Source: Cytobacillus suaedae (GTDB taxonomy: Bacteria > Bacillota > Bacilli > Bacillales > Bacillaceae_L). Taken from it: 64,000 nt of DNA. The position numbers and the translations under genes were made by a program. Position 1 is the first letter of the stretch. Every line of letters begins with the position of its first letter. The notes beneath the pieces are model-generated. The model saw nothing but the letters and a program-made list of their open reading frames with translations. It made no database searches and had not been told where the DNA came from. The DNA lies in the NCBI GenBank assembly GCA_014960805.1, contig CP063163.1, forward strand, positions 3,869,001 through 3,933,000, in the 5' to 3' direction. Below, piece by piece: positions 1-10,100 of the stretch.

Positions 1-21
1 ATATATGTAGGGAAGATAAAT

Positions 22-120
22 ATGAAAGGGCGTATACCCAGTTTTACGTTATTTTTATTTATTGGGCTATCCTTAACTTTGGCAGGAGTCTTAAAGATTT
101 TAACGAATACACAACTATAA
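22..120 (+). CDS. Possible small hydrophobic protein, start uncertain
   Basis: A 32-codon frame begins at ATG 22. It encodes a short basic N-terminus and one hydrophobic segment (about residues 8-24), and ends at TAA 118-120. The same frame is open to the left edge, so this may be the C-terminus of a longer membrane protein cut by the window. The upstream AGGGAAGA is a weak ribosome binding site. I do not recognise a family. It could be a single-span membrane peptide or a chance frame. Confidence 0.35.
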   Translation: MKGRIPSFTLFLFIGLSLTLAGVLKILTNTQL

Positions 121-197
121 AGGTTATAACTCTGCTGTATCAAGAAATGTTTATATTTTAGTATTTGTCTAAAAAAACAATCCAAAGGAGAACTTTT

Positions 198-1010
198 ATG
201 AATCCATTTGTTTTTTCGTGTATCACTCCTCACGGAGGAGAAATTATTCCTGAACTATCTAAAAGCATATCCATTAGAATGGAAAAAACTCGAACAAGCA
301 TGTGGAAACTAGGGGAACAGATGGCCCAAGCAAATCCTGATACCATTGTTGTACTAACACCTCATGGAACAAGGATTGATGGACAGTTTTCAATTAGCTC
401 TTGTGAGAGAATGATAGGTGAAGTCGAAGAAAATGGTGAGTTGTTCAAAATGGAACGTCCCGTGGATAAAGAGATAGCCATTTCAATTGTTAATGAGGCT
501 AAAACGTTGCACTTACCAGTTGGCGGAATCAATTTTGGAACGAGTGAAGGTCCCTTTTCTTGCCTTCCACTGGACTGGGGCACAATTGTTCCATTAAGGT
601 TTATGCCAACTGTTCCAATCGTGGTAATTACTCCTTCGAGATACATATCTTATAAAGAACACATTCAATTAGGAGAAGCAATAAGAAACGTTGCTTCAAA
701 ATCAACAAAAAAGATTGGACTTATTGCAAGTTGTGATTGGTCCCATACACATGATAAGACTGGTCCTTATGGATATAATCCGGCATCAATAGAGCTTGAT
801 CAAAGGGTTGTTGAAATAATAAAATCCAATAAACTAGAAGAGTTAGCCGATTTTGATTCAAAGTTTATTGAAGAAGCTAAACCTGATGGAATATGGCAGA
901 CATTAATTCTTGCTGGAGCTATTCCCATTAATGAACGTCAGGTTACATTTTTATCCTATGAAGCCCCTACCTATTTTGGGTTACTATGTGCAGGCTACAC
1001 TCAGAAATAA
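198..1010 (+). CDS. LigB-type class III extradiol dioxygenase-like protein
   Basis: A 270-aa protein with the LigB fold signature of non-haem iron class III extradiol dioxygenases, which open catechol-type rings. Likely metal ligands are His12 in TPHGG, His56 in TPHG, and His183/His185 in the SCDWSHTHD segment; the LDWGTIVPL stretch near residue 125 is also typical. ATG 198 is chosen because AAAGGAG sits 7 nt upstream; an earlier TTG at 165 has no such site. No other aromatic-catabolism gene is nearby, so the substrate is unknown. Related members act in the MEMO/AmmeMemoRadiSam group, so a non-catabolic role is possible. Confidence 0.75.
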   Translation: MNPFVFSCITPHGGEIIPELSKSISIRMEKTRTSMWKLGEQMAQANPDTIVVLTPHGTRIDGQFSISSCERMIGEVEENGELFKMERPVDKEIAISIVNEAKTLHLPVGGINFGTSEGPFSCLPLDWGTIVPLRFMPTVPIVVITPSRYISYKEHIQLGEAIRNVASKSTKKIGLIASCDWSHTHDKTGPYGYNPASIELDQRVVEIIKSNKLEELADFDSKFIEEAKPDGIWQTLILAGAIPINERQVTFLSYEAPTYFGLLCAGYTQK

Positions 1011-1038
1011 TCATTAGTTCTATCATAATTAAAACGAC

Positions 1039-1071
1039 TAAAAAGGCCTGGTTTAGTTAACCAAGCCTTTC
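1039..1071. terminator. Bidirectional terminator
   Basis: Hairpin with AAAGGC/GCCTTT outer arms and GGTT/AACC inner arms, A-rich before and T-rich after. It lies between the converging LigB-type gene and the copper operon and could serve both. Confidence 0.7.
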
Positions 1072-1087
1072 TATCTTTTCGTATACT

Positions 1088-1993
1088 TTACTTTACATCA
1101 ATAACAAATGGATAAACGAAGACTTCTCCATTAATTTTAAACTCTCCCCAAAGCTTATAAATACCAGGCTGGGTAAATTGTGTTTCGAAGATTGTTTCAC
1201 GATCATTTATAGGATGGACATGGATGTATTTTTCTGCAGTTTCATTAAGAATTACAACATGCCCCATCGCTCCTAAGTATGGTTCAACTGATGCATCAGG
1301 AAGTTCAAATGTTAACGTAACAGGTTTTCCAACCTCTAAAGCAGTTGTTGTTAGGGTTGCTGTTTGATTATTTACTGTTTTTGTTAGTATTTCATCCACT
1401 TCGAGTGATGCATGACTGTGACTACCTGATGTTTCACCAATTTTTATTTCTACTGGACTGGCTACATATTCTAGATCTTTCGGTTTAATATCAACAAAGG
1501 CTTTGTATGAGCCGCTAGCTAAGTTTACTGAAGTTTCAAATACTCCTTCTTCTACTTGTTCTGGATGAAGGTGCAAGTATTGATCTAAATGTTCATCAAC
1601 TATAATTAAATGTAGAAGCTTCTCATGATTTACTTCAAGGTTTTCAACTGGATTACCAGCTAAATCATTTAAATAAATTGTTAGGTTTTCTTCAGCTACA
1701 TTGATTGTTACAGCTACTTCACTTGAAGTAGGCTCACTGCCATGATCACCGTGTGAGCCATGACCGCCGTCAGACCCATGTGCGTCATCAGAACCGTGTC
1801 CGTCGTCAGATCCGTGCTCCTCATCCGAACCGTGTCCTTTTTCATCATTCGAATCATTTTCTGTTTGATGTTCTCCTACCCCAGAATCACTACTATGATT
1901 TCCTTCATCAGTTCCTAGTGTAAAAGCATAAACATTATATCCAACAATTACAATTGCGAGATAAGCAATTGCTGAAATAACCCATTTCTTCAT
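1088..1993 (-). CDS. Membrane-anchored His/Asp-rich protein of the copper operon
   Basis: A 301-aa protein with one N-terminal hydrophobic anchor (about residues 4-25), then a low-complexity region (about 35-90) of repeated GHGSD/EHGSD units very rich in His and Asp, then two domains that look like beta-sandwiches (about 93-190 and 200-301) with HLH and HVH motifs, resembling YtkA/FixH-like extracytoplasmic domains. There is no lipobox. It starts 18 nt after the copA stop, so it is probably the last gene of csoR-copZ-copA. The inference is an extracytoplasmic copper-binding or buffering protein; no enzyme motif is visible. Confidence 0.65.
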   Translation of the reverse strand: MKKWVISAIAYLAIVIVGYNVYAFTLGTDEGNHSSDSGVGEHQTENDSNDEKGHGSDEEHGSDDGHGSDDAHGSDGGHGSHGDHGSEPTSSEVAVTINVAEENLTIYLNDLAGNPVENLEVNHEKLLHLIIVDEHLDQYLHLHPEQVEEGVFETSVNLASGSYKAFVDIKPKDLEYVASPVEIKIGETSGSHSHASLEVDEILTKTVNNQTATLTTTALEVGKPVTLTFELPDASVEPYLGAMGHVVILNETAEKYIHVHPINDRETIFETQFTQPGIYKLWGEFKINGEVFVYPFVIDVK

Positions 1994-2011
1994 ATAATTA
2001 ACCCCCTGGGC

Positions 2012-4432
2012 CTACTTATTTAATTTTACTTTTTGAAGTCTTAACGCATTAAGTACCACAGATACTGAGCTAAATGCCATAGCTGCTCCTGCTAACCAAG
2101 GTGCAAGGAAACCAACTGCTGCTACAGGAATACCGAGAGTATTATAACCAAATGCCCAGAATAGGTTTTGTTTAATATTACGAATCGTCTTTTTACTCAT
2201 ATAGATTGCATCTGCAATACTATTTAGATCTCCACGAATAAGTGTAATATCAGCAGCCTCCATAGCAACATCCGTACCTGTTCCAATTGCCATACCGATA
2301 TCTGCTGTTGCTAATGCTGGAGCATCATTGATTCCATCTCCAACCATCGCTACCTTTTTACCTTGTTGCTGCAGTTTTTTCACTTCTTCTGCTTTTCCTT
2401 CAGGTAAAACTTCAGCAATTACGTGGTCTATACCCGCCTCTTTCGCAATTGCTTCTGCTGTTCTTTGATTATCACCAGTAATCATAATCACTTCGATTCC
2501 CATGCTTTTCAGGCGTGCAACTGCCGCTTGTGAAGTTTCTTTAATCGTATCCGCAACAGCCACTATTCCAATATAGACACCATCAATAGCTACAAGCATG
2601 GCTGTTTTTCCACTTTCCTCTAGTTGTTCCATCTTAACTAAAGCATCACCAAGCTCAATTTGGTTTTGAGCCATCAGTTTACGTGTTCCAATCACTACTT
2701 CTTTTCCATCAATAACTGCTTTAATTCCGAAGCCAGGAATTGCTTCAAAGCTTTCAGTTTCTTTAAACTCAATTCCTTTTTCTTTTATACCTGCAACGAT
2801 CGCCTCTGCCAAAGGATGCTCCGATTGTTTTTCGGCTGTTCCAATTAACTGAAGGATTTCCGTTTCATTCTCATTAGTCGTTAACAGAACATCTGTTAGA
2901 GTGGGCATACCTTTTGTCACTGTCCCTGTTTTATCAAGGATAACTGTTGTGATTTTGTGTGTCATTTCAAGGTGCTCTCCACCTTTAAATAGAATACCAA
3001 ATTCTGCAGATCGACCTGAACCCGCCATAATTGAAGTCGGTGTTGCTAATCCTAGTGCACAAGGACAAGCAATAACTAATACTGCAATCATTTTCTCTAA
3101 CGCACCACCAAAGTCACCAGGACTCACCATAAAGAACCAAACAAGGAAGGTAATAATGGCAATACCAACTACGATCGGTACGAAAATACCAGAAATTTGG
3201 TCTGCCATACGCTGGATTGGTGCTTTCGATCCTTGAGCTTCCTCTACAACTTTGATAATTTGTGCTAGAGCTGTATCTCTACCAACCTTTGTAGCTTTTA
3301 CTTTTAAGAACCCATTTTTATTAATTGTTGCACCGATAACATGGTCTCCAATTGTTTTATCAATAGGTACACTCTCTCCAGTTAACATTGACTCATCAAG
3401 GGCAGATCTCCCTTCAACGATTTCACCATCAACAGGAACTTTTTCGCCTGGTTTAATATAAATGATATCTCCTACAATAACATCTTCTAATTCAACTTCA
3501 ATCTCTTCACCATCACGGAATACAGTTGCTTTCTTTGCCTGTAAGCCCATTAACTTTTTAATAGCCTCTGACGATTTACCTTTTGCTCTTGCTTCAAAAA
3601 GTTTTCCTAAAATGATAAGCGTAATTAGAATCGCACTTGTTTCATAGTAAAGTTCAACCATATGAGCATTTGAACCGATTGATAAAAATGATAAATATAA
3701 GCTGTAAAAATAAGCTGCAGACGTACCAAGTGCAACTAGTACATCCATGTTGGCACTCTTATTTCGAAGAGCCTTATACGCACCTACATAAAATTGCTTA
3801 CCTACATAAAATTGTACAGGTGTAGCTAGTGCTAACTGTACCCAAGGATTCATAAACATATCAGGTACATAAATGAAAGCAGTGAAGCTAAAATGTCCAA
3901 CCATTGCCCATAGAAGTGGAAGCGAAAGGATCATTGAAAAGATAAACTTGCCAGTCTGAATCTCAACTTCTTTTGCACGATGATCCTCTGCTTCTTGGCC
4001 CTTCTCATCCTTTACTGCTGCTCCATATCCTAGTTTCTCAACACGTTTTATAATATCTGTCTTGTTTAATAGTGAAGGATTATACTCAATTGTTGCCGTT
4101 TCTAATGCTAAATTAACAGTAGCTATCGAAACACCTTCAAGTTTATTTAATCCTTTTTCAATTCGAGTAGAACATGCAGCACATGTCATACCGGTAATAT
4201 TGAATTCAGCTTTTTCCATAACTACATCGAATCCAAGAGATTGGATTTTCTTTTGAAAAGCTTCAATATTCGTTATCTCTGGATTATATTTAATTTGAGA
4301 CCGTTCCAGCGCAAAGTTTACATTTGCCTCTTCTACACCCTCAAGCTTTTTAAGTCCCTTTTCAATCCGATTGGCACAAGCTGCACATGTCATACCGGTT
4401 ATTTGTAAACTCGTATCTTTTGTTGAACTCAT
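2012..4432 (-). CDS. copA: Copper-exporting P1B-type ATPase CopA
   Basis: A 806-aa Cu(I) efflux ATPase of the cytoplasmic membrane. Two N-terminal heavy-metal domains carry MTCAAC (Cys16/19 and Cys84/87). The membrane metal site CPC is at about 456-458, the phosphorylation motif DKTGT at about 500, then SEHP and GDGINDAP. Length is normal for Bacillus CopA (about 800 aa). The start is the ATG at 4432 because GGAGGG lies about 7 nt upstream; a TTG five codons earlier overlaps that site. The gene follows copZ by 88 bp, and a CsoR-like box lies in that gap, so it may also have its own copper-responsive promoter. Confidence 0.97.
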   Translation of the reverse strand: MSSTKDTSLQITGMTCAACANRIEKGLKKLEGVEEANVNFALERSQIKYNPEITNIEAFQKKIQSLGFDVVMEKAEFNITGMTCAACSTRIEKGLNKLEGVSIATVNLALETATIEYNPSLLNKTDIIKRVEKLGYGAAVKDEKGQEAEDHRAKEVEIQTGKFIFSMILSLPLLWAMVGHFSFTAFIYVPDMFMNPWVQLALATPVQFYVGKQFYVGAYKALRNKSANMDVLVALGTSAAYFYSLYLSFLSIGSNAHMVELYYETSAILITLIILGKLFEARAKGKSSEAIKKLMGLQAKKATVFRDGEEIEVELEDVIVGDIIYIKPGEKVPVDGEIVEGRSALDESMLTGESVPIDKTIGDHVIGATINKNGFLKVKATKVGRDTALAQIIKVVEEAQGSKAPIQRMADQISGIFVPIVVGIAIITFLVWFFMVSPGDFGGALEKMIAVLVIACPCALGLATPTSIMAGSGRSAEFGILFKGGEHLEMTHKITTVILDKTGTVTKGMPTLTDVLLTTNENETEILQLIGTAEKQSEHPLAEAIVAGIKEKGIEFKETESFEAIPGFGIKAVIDGKEVVIGTRKLMAQNQIELGDALVKMEQLEESGKTAMLVAIDGVYIGIVAVADTIKETSQAAVARLKSMGIEVIMITGDNQRTAEAIAKEAGIDHVIAEVLPEGKAEEVKKLQQQGKKVAMVGDGINDAPALATADIGMAIGTGTDVAMEAADITLIRGDLNSIADAIYMSKKTIRNIKQNLFWAFGYNTLGIPVAAVGFLAPWLAGAAMAFSSVSVVLNALRLQKVKLNK

Positions 4433-4448
4433 CTCGCAACCCTCCAAT

Positions 4449-4465
4449 ATACCGTATAGGGGTAT
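4449..4465. promoter_or_regulatory. CsoR-like operator upstream of copA
   Basis: ATACCGTATAGGGGTAT between copZ and copA has inverted ATACC/GGTAT ends and a G/C run, like Bacillus CsoR boxes. It lies just upstream of the copA ribosome binding site. Confidence 0.55.
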
Positions 4466-4520
4466 AATTATTTGTAAAAGAGAACGTGCTATGTTTAAGT
4501 AGCACGGCTCAATTTTTTAT

Positions 4521-4727
4521 TTATTCTACATCGTAACCTTGATCATCAATTGTTTCTTTAATTGCTGCTAATGTAACCTCATTAGCATTAAATTCTACAT
4601 CTACTGTTCCCTCACCTAAGTTTACAGTAACAGTGCTAACTCCAGCTAATTCACCAACACTACCTTCAACTGCTTTTACACAATGTCCACATGACATACC
4701 ACTTACTTTTAATGTAACTTTTTCCAT
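4521..4727 (-). CDS. copZ: Copper chaperone CopZ
   Basis: A 68-aa single heavy-metal-associated domain with the Cu(I) motif MSCGHC (Cys13, Cys16) and the ferredoxin-like pattern of CopZ. It carries Cu(I) in the cytosol and delivers it to CopA. Length matches the family (about 69 aa). It lies 17 nt downstream of csoR and 88 nt upstream of copA, in the usual csoR-copZ-copA order. A GGAG-type site precedes the ATG. Confidence 0.95.
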   Translation of the reverse strand: MEKVTLKVSGMSCGHCVKAVEGSVGELAGVSTVTVNLGEGTVDVEFNANEVTLAAIKETIDDQGYDVE

Positions 4728-4744
4728 ACTAAAACCTCTCCTTT

Positions 4745-5095
4745 TTACTTTTTCATTAATTTATGAACGGTTACTAATACTTCATCTAAGACTTCTACAT
4801 CGCCTTCTTGGATTCGCTCTAACACACAGCTTTTTAGATGGCCTTCAAGCAATAATTTACTTACACCATTTAGGGCTGATTGAATGGCGGAGATTTGGGT
4901 AATTACATCATCACAATATGTATCCTTTTCGATGAGACCCTTTACTCCTCTAATTTGACCTTCAATTCTGTTTAGGCGGCTAACAAGACTTTTTTTCGTC
5001 TTATCAGAATGATGACTTTTTCTTTCACTGTGGGGAGAACAACAATCATCTAACTCTTCAGGTTCGAATTGCTCCTCTTTGATTTCTTCCATCAT
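4745..5095 (-). CDS. csoR: Copper-sensing repressor CsoR
   Basis: A 116-aa all-helical DUF156 metal sensor. The Cu(I) ligands Cys61, His86 and Cys90 of the family are present (YCDD and GHLKSC). Apo-CsoR represses and Cu(I) releases it from DNA. The N-terminal extension contains an extra DDCCSPH and a His-His pair, so it may bind metal as well. Either of two adjacent ATGs fits the AAGGAGGGG site; the second (5092) has the better spacing. It is first in the copper operon, behind a CsoR-like box, so it is probably autoregulated. Confidence 0.95.
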   Translation of the reverse strand: MMEEIKEEQFEPEELDDCCSPHSERKSHHSDKTKKSLVSRLNRIEGQIRGVKGLIEKDTYCDDVITQISAIQSALNGVSKLLLEGHLKSCVLERIQEGDVEVLDEVLVTVHKLMKK

Positions 5096-5115
5096 TTCCC
5101 CTCCTTGAATTTAAT

Positions 5116-5140
5116 TTACCATACCCCCCTACCCTATGTA
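5116..5140. promoter_or_regulatory. csoR: CsoR operator upstream of csoR
   Basis: Read on the minus strand this segment contains GGGGGGTATGGTAA, close to the G-rich half and flank of the B. subtilis copZA operator as I remember it. It lies about 20 nt upstream of csoR, so it should control the whole operon. Confidence 0.65.
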
Positions 5141-5231
5141 AAGAGATAAATGAAAATAAATTAAATTCTTTTTTAGTTTAACCTAAAACGTTAGCTAATA
5201 CTAATGAACTGTTTGTGAACAACTATTACTA

Positions 5232-5261
5232 GAGGCTATGACAGAACACTGTCGATGCCTC
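5232..5261. terminator. Possible weak terminator after tag
   Basis: Hairpin GAGGC...GCCTC enclosing GACAG/CTGTC, downstream of tag on the minus strand. There is no strong T-run, so this is tentative. Confidence 0.3.
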
Positions 5262-5292
5262 TTGTACTTTATTTTCAATATCTATATTAAGT

Positions 5293-5856
5293 CTAGTCTA
5301 TTTCCTTTCTATAACACCCACAGGCTACAATATGGTCATTTACCATACCAACTGCTTGCATGAAAGCATAACAAATTGTTGAGCCAACAAATTTAAATCC
5401 ACGTTTCTTAAGGTCCTTGCTCATCCTGTCACTAATCTCGGTAGTCGCTGGTACATCTTTTAGTTCTTCAAAATGATTTTGAATAGGTGTTCCATCTACA
5501 AATGACCATATGTATTTGCTAAAGGATCCGAACTCATCAACCACTTTAAAATAGGCGTGAGCATTTGTAATAACTGCATTAACCTTTAATTTATTGCGAA
5601 CGATGCCTGAGTTTTGCAACAGCTCTTCAATTTTGGTTTGATCATACTTAATGATTTTCACAGGGTTAAATTGATCAAATGCAGTTCTGTAGTTCTCACG
5701 CTTTTTTAAAATCGTGTACCAACTTAACCCCGCTTGTGCTCCTTCTAAATTTAAGTACTCAAATAGTAAACGGTCATCATAAACAGGGACACCCCATTCA
5801 TAGTCATGATAATCAATATATAATGGATCCTGATTGACCCATCCGCATCTGTTCAT
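5293..5856 (-). CDS. tag: DNA-3-methyladenine glycosylase I
   Basis: A 187-aa base-excision enzyme that removes 3-methyladenine from DNA. The zinc-snap residues match E. coli TAG numbering (Cys4, His17, His175, Cys179), and Glu38 and Trp46 of the base pocket are present. The start at 5856 (MNRCGW) has GGAGG 8 nt upstream and gives the canonical N-terminus; the upstream open frame is non-homologous. It follows an alcohol dehydrogenase gene that has its own terminator, so it is probably transcribed separately. Confidence 0.96.
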   Translation of the reverse strand: MNRCGWVNQDPLYIDYHDYEWGVPVYDDRLLFEYLNLEGAQAGLSWYTILKKRENYRTAFDQFNPVKIIKYDQTKIEELLQNSGIVRNKLKVNAVITNAHAYFKVVDEFGSFSKYIWSFVDGTPIQNHFEELKDVPATTEISDRMSKDLKKRGFKFVGSTICYAFMQAVGMVNDHIVACGCYRKEID

Positions 5857-5910
5857 AATAACAACCTCCACGATTATTCTTTTATATTTCCACACTAAAT
5901 CATGCATACA

Positions 5911-5943
5911 AAAAAAGCCACTCCTTTTTCGGGAATGACTTTC
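5911..5943 (-). terminator. Terminator of the alcohol dehydrogenase gene
   Basis: Minus-strand stem AAGTCATTCC/GGAGTGGCTT with an A-rich loop, followed by seven T. Confidence 0.85.
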
Positions 5944-5954
5944 ACTCATATACC

Positions 5955-7088
5955 TTATGGTTTTAAAACAACCTTAATGCAATCATCCTCGCGTCCATTG
6001 AAGATTTGATACCCTTTACTAGCATCTTCGAGGGACATTTTATGGGTAATGATTTCTTTTGGATCAAATTTTTTATCCACAATCATATCATATAATTTTG
6101 GCATAATTGGAATAATAGGCGCCTGTCCCATTTTTAACGTAATGTTTCTTGAAAAGAAGGCGCCTAGTGGGAAGAGGTTATAGTTACCTCCATACACTCC
6201 TGTAAGCTGGACAGTTCCGCATTTTCTAACAGCTTTTGTGGCAATTTGTATCGGACCAAGTGTCCCACCTTGAAGTTTTAACTTTTGTTCTAAAAATTCA
6301 AGAGGTGATTTCTTGCCATCCATTCCCACACAATCAATGACTACATCTGCTCCACCACTTGTAATTTCTTTTAAATGCTCACCCATATCTGGATAGTCTG
6401 TAAACTCAAAAACCTCTACATTGTTTATCTGCTTTGCACGATTTATCCGATAATCCAAATAATCAACAGCAATGACTCGTTTTGCACCTTTCATCCAGGC
6501 AAATTTTTGTGCCATTAGTCCTACAGGGCCGCACCCTAGCACAATGACGGTATCATCCTTTTTCACACCAGCATGTTCTACACTCCAATAGGCAGTAGGT
6601 AAGACATCAGATAAGAAAAGTAGGGACTCATCTTCTAGCTCACATGATTCTGGAATAACAAATGGCGTAAAGTTCCCAAAAGGTACTTTTAAATACTCTG
6701 CCTGTCCCCCAGGATGATTTCCAAATTTTTCAGTGTATCCAAAATACCCACCCGAATCATAATGCGGGTTTGAATTATCACATTGACTTGTTAAATCATG
6801 ATTACAATAATAACAATCACCGCAAGAAACATTAAAAGGAACAACGACCCGATCTCCTTTTTTAACCTTTGTTACTTCAGGTCCTACTTCTTCTACTATC
6901 CCCATCGGTTCATGCCCTATCACATAGCCAATGGGTAGTGGCATATTCCCTTGATATAAGTGCAAATCAGAACCACAAATAGCAGTAGAAGTAATTTTTA
7001 CGATAATATCATCTTTTTTCTCTAATTTTGCATCTTCTACTTCTTTTACTGCGACACTATACTTCCCTTGATATGTAACTGCCTTCAT
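5955..7088 (-). CDS. Zinc-dependent alcohol dehydrogenase
   Basis: A 377-aa medium-chain dehydrogenase/reductase. The catalytic zinc motif is ICGSD with GHEP near residue 60. The structural zinc loop has four Cys (CGDCYYC...C, about residues 89-110). The nucleotide-binding motif GCGPVG is at about 185. The sequence resembles the glutathione-independent formaldehyde dehydrogenase-like branch, but the substrate cannot be read from sequence. It stands alone with its own terminator. Confidence 0.88.
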   Translation of the reverse strand: MKAVTYQGKYSVAVKEVEDAKLEKKDDIIVKITSTAICGSDLHLYQGNMPLPIGYVIGHEPMGIVEEVGPEVTKVKKGDRVVVPFNVSCGDCYYCNHDLTSQCDNSNPHYDSGGYFGYTEKFGNHPGGQAEYLKVPFGNFTPFVIPESCELEDESLLFLSDVLPTAYWSVEHAGVKKDDTVIVLGCGPVGLMAQKFAWMKGAKRVIAVDYLDYRINRAKQINNVEVFEFTDYPDMGEHLKEITSGGADVVIDCVGMDGKKSPLEFLEQKLKLQGGTLGPIQIATKAVRKCGTVQLTGVYGGNYNLFPLGAFFSRNITLKMGQAPIIPIMPKLYDMIVDKKFDPKEIITHKMSLEDASKGYQIFNGREDDCIKVVLKP

Positions 7089-7159
7089 TACCTACTCACT
7101 CCAATTCATCATTAATTGTATGTGTAGTATCCCCGAGATTCTTGCCAATTATTTTCCAT

Positions 7160-7192
7160 AAAAAAAGGCATCCATATTAAATGGACACCTTC
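7160..7192 (-). terminator. Terminator of the MmpL/MarR operon
   Basis: Minus-strand stem AAGGTGTCCAT/ATGGATGCCTT, loop TTAAT, followed by seven T. Confidence 0.88.
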
Positions 7193-7198
7193 TTCTCA

Positions 7199-10100
7199 TT
7201 AGTTATTCACTCGCTTAAACGGCCACCAGTTTGCTTCACCGAAATTTTTAACCATGACTGGTATAAATAAAGGTAATATGACGAATGCATATAGCAGTAA
7301 TCCTATTAATACAATGGAAGCAATTTGTAGCAATGAAAGCATCCCCGAAGGCATCATTGCAGCAAATGTTCCTCCCAAGATAATAACTGCTGAAATAATA
7401 ACTGTCCCCATCTTTTTCATTGCCATTAACATGGCCTCACTTACTGACAAGTCTTTATATTCATTGAAACGATCCATTAGGAAAATACTATAATCTACAC
7501 CTAAGGCAACTAAAATAACAAAGCCAAAGAATGGAACTGCCCAACTAATGCCACTATAGCCGAGAAGGTTAACAAATATTACCTCATTAATTGCCATTGT
7601 AGTATAATAGGTCAAAATCAATGATCCAATAATATAGACTGGCATTATAAGAGATCTAAATAAGAAGATTAGAATGATTGAAATTCCAATTAGCATTAAG
7701 ACTACTGTTCTGGAATAATCATTTCCTGACATTGTATCTAAGTCAGCATTCGTACTTGTAATTCCACCTACAGCAACTACCGCATTTTCAAGCTTCGTAT
7801 TTTTTGTTGCACGTTTTACCGCTTCTTTTATTTCTTCCACTTGCTGCATTGATTCATTTGAGTACGGACTTGCTGTAAAAATAATGTCCATTGTCATGAT
7901 TTTTCGATCCTTAGACATATACACATCTAATGCTTGCTCGAATTCTTCACTTTCAAGTACTTCAGCTGGTAAGTAGAAACCATTCATTTCATCCGTACTT
8001 GAGAGACCAGCTAAATAGTCTTGAGCTGAACCTAATCCTGTTGATACTTGCATTAAACCATCTGCACTTTGTTCAAGTCCTTCAGTTAATTGTGATAATT
8101 GGCCACCTAGTGAACCAAAGCCATCAAGGAGCTGTTGCTGCCCATCTGAGATTCCTGCTAAACCATTTGTTAGCCTAGGTAGGTTGCTAACAATTTGTCC
8201 TTGACCATTTGCTAATTGTTCAAGACCAGCTTGTTGGGCTTCAATCCCCTGAATTATTTGCTCAAGACCAACTATTAACTGTTGTTGACCACCAAGAGCT
8301 TGCTCAAATCCAACATTTGCAGATGTCATTCCTCCATTGATTTGACCAAGTCCAGCATTTAAGTCTGTTAACCCTTGAGATAAAACCGGTAACTGCTTTT
8401 GTACTTCCTGGATAGTACCTTTGATTACAAGGTAGTTCATATCAGAAGCTAAGCCTTCATAATTACTTTCTAGATTCGTAAAGTTACCTTCTTCAATTGT
8501 TCCTAAAGCATCAGAAATACCGGTTAACCCTCCACCGACTTCTTGATATTTAGTCGTTAGAGCTGAAAGATTTACTTGCATATCTTTATATCCGTTTAAT
8601 AGCTCTTTATAGCCAGCTAAAAGCTCTTCAGCTCCTGCTTTTGATTGTGCTAAACCATCTTTAATTTCATTTGAACCCATGGATCCTTGACGAATCCCAT
8701 TTTCAATTTTAGCTAAGTTTAATTGAATGTCAGATAAACCTGTTTGAATTTGAGTAGTACCTGTTATTAACTCACTAATCCCATCTGTTGCATTTGCTAA
8801 CTCCGGTTCAGATTTTGTTAATTCACTACTTGCTTCCTGTAAACCTTCACTAATTTTATCTAACCCTTCCTTACCTTCACCTAAGCCTGCTTCCAAACTT
8901 TCAGCTTGCTTAGACACAAAGAAGTCTTCAATTGATTCACCTGTTGGTCTTGTGACAGATCGAACTGTACCGACCAGGTCAATTTTAGCTAATTCTTGGC
9001 TAACCTTTTCTGCTAATCCTATATATTCAACAGAATCCATTGCCTCATCATTCTTAATGACCACCTGTGTTGGCATCGATTCTCCAGGACCAAAGCTTCC
9101 TGCTATTGCATTAAAAGCACTAATTGATTTTACATCACCACTTATTTCTTCTAAGGAGTCATACGATAATTCTCCATCATAGGTTACTAAAAAAGGTACA
9201 CAGATAACTGCCACGATAGCTAGAGAAACAAGTGGGCGACCCAACGAGAATTTCCCGGCTAAAGCCCATAGTTTGCTATCTCCATGCTCAAGCTTACCTT
9301 TGGATGGCCAAAAAATCTTTGGTCCTAAAACAGCCATAAAAAATGGAACGATTGTAAACAGTGCTATTAGGAGAATTGCTACGCCTACAGCAACTGCAGC
9401 TGCTGATTGATATAGTATGAATTGAGAAAATCCAATTGCAGCAAATCCAATCATGACTGCAACACCACTAAAGAATACCGTTCTTCCAGCATTTCGATAT
9501 GTCTCAATAATCGCATCTGTCACACTTTCTCTTTGTATCAACTCTTCTTTAAATCTACTTAGTAATAGGATGCAATAATCGGTCCCAATTCCAAATAAAA
9601 TGGCCACTAAGAAAATCTGGGTGTACGTTGAAATCGGGAAATCAACAACATCTACTAAAAACGATACAATAGACTGTGAGGCTAGATACGTAAATCCTAC
9701 CGTTAACAATGGGATTATCGGTGAAATAATAGATCTAAACACTAGTAATAAAACGACTAGAATGAATACAACTGTGATCCCTTCTGTTTTTTTCAGACCT
9801 TCTTGAGAACTTTGTATTAAATCCTCACCAATTAACCATTCACTTGTATAAAAATGTCCTACATTAATATGTTCAATTGCTTGATACATGTCATCGCGTA
9901 ACTCACTTGGCTCTCTTTCATTCCAACTGAATGTAACAGATGCCAGGATGGACTTACCATCCTCAGACACAAGTTGGGTCTTCAAGGTTTCTTCCTTAAA
10001 ATGGGTCAGTATCTCTGTAACACCCAATTCAGCTTTCTTTTCCTCTAATGCTCGAATCGCTTTTTCAGCTTCCTTGATTTCTGCAGAGGTTAATTGATTT

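Noticed and set aside
362-646. 94-codon minus-strand frame opposite the LigB-type gene
   Set aside because: It is the complement of a clear coding gene with no start context.
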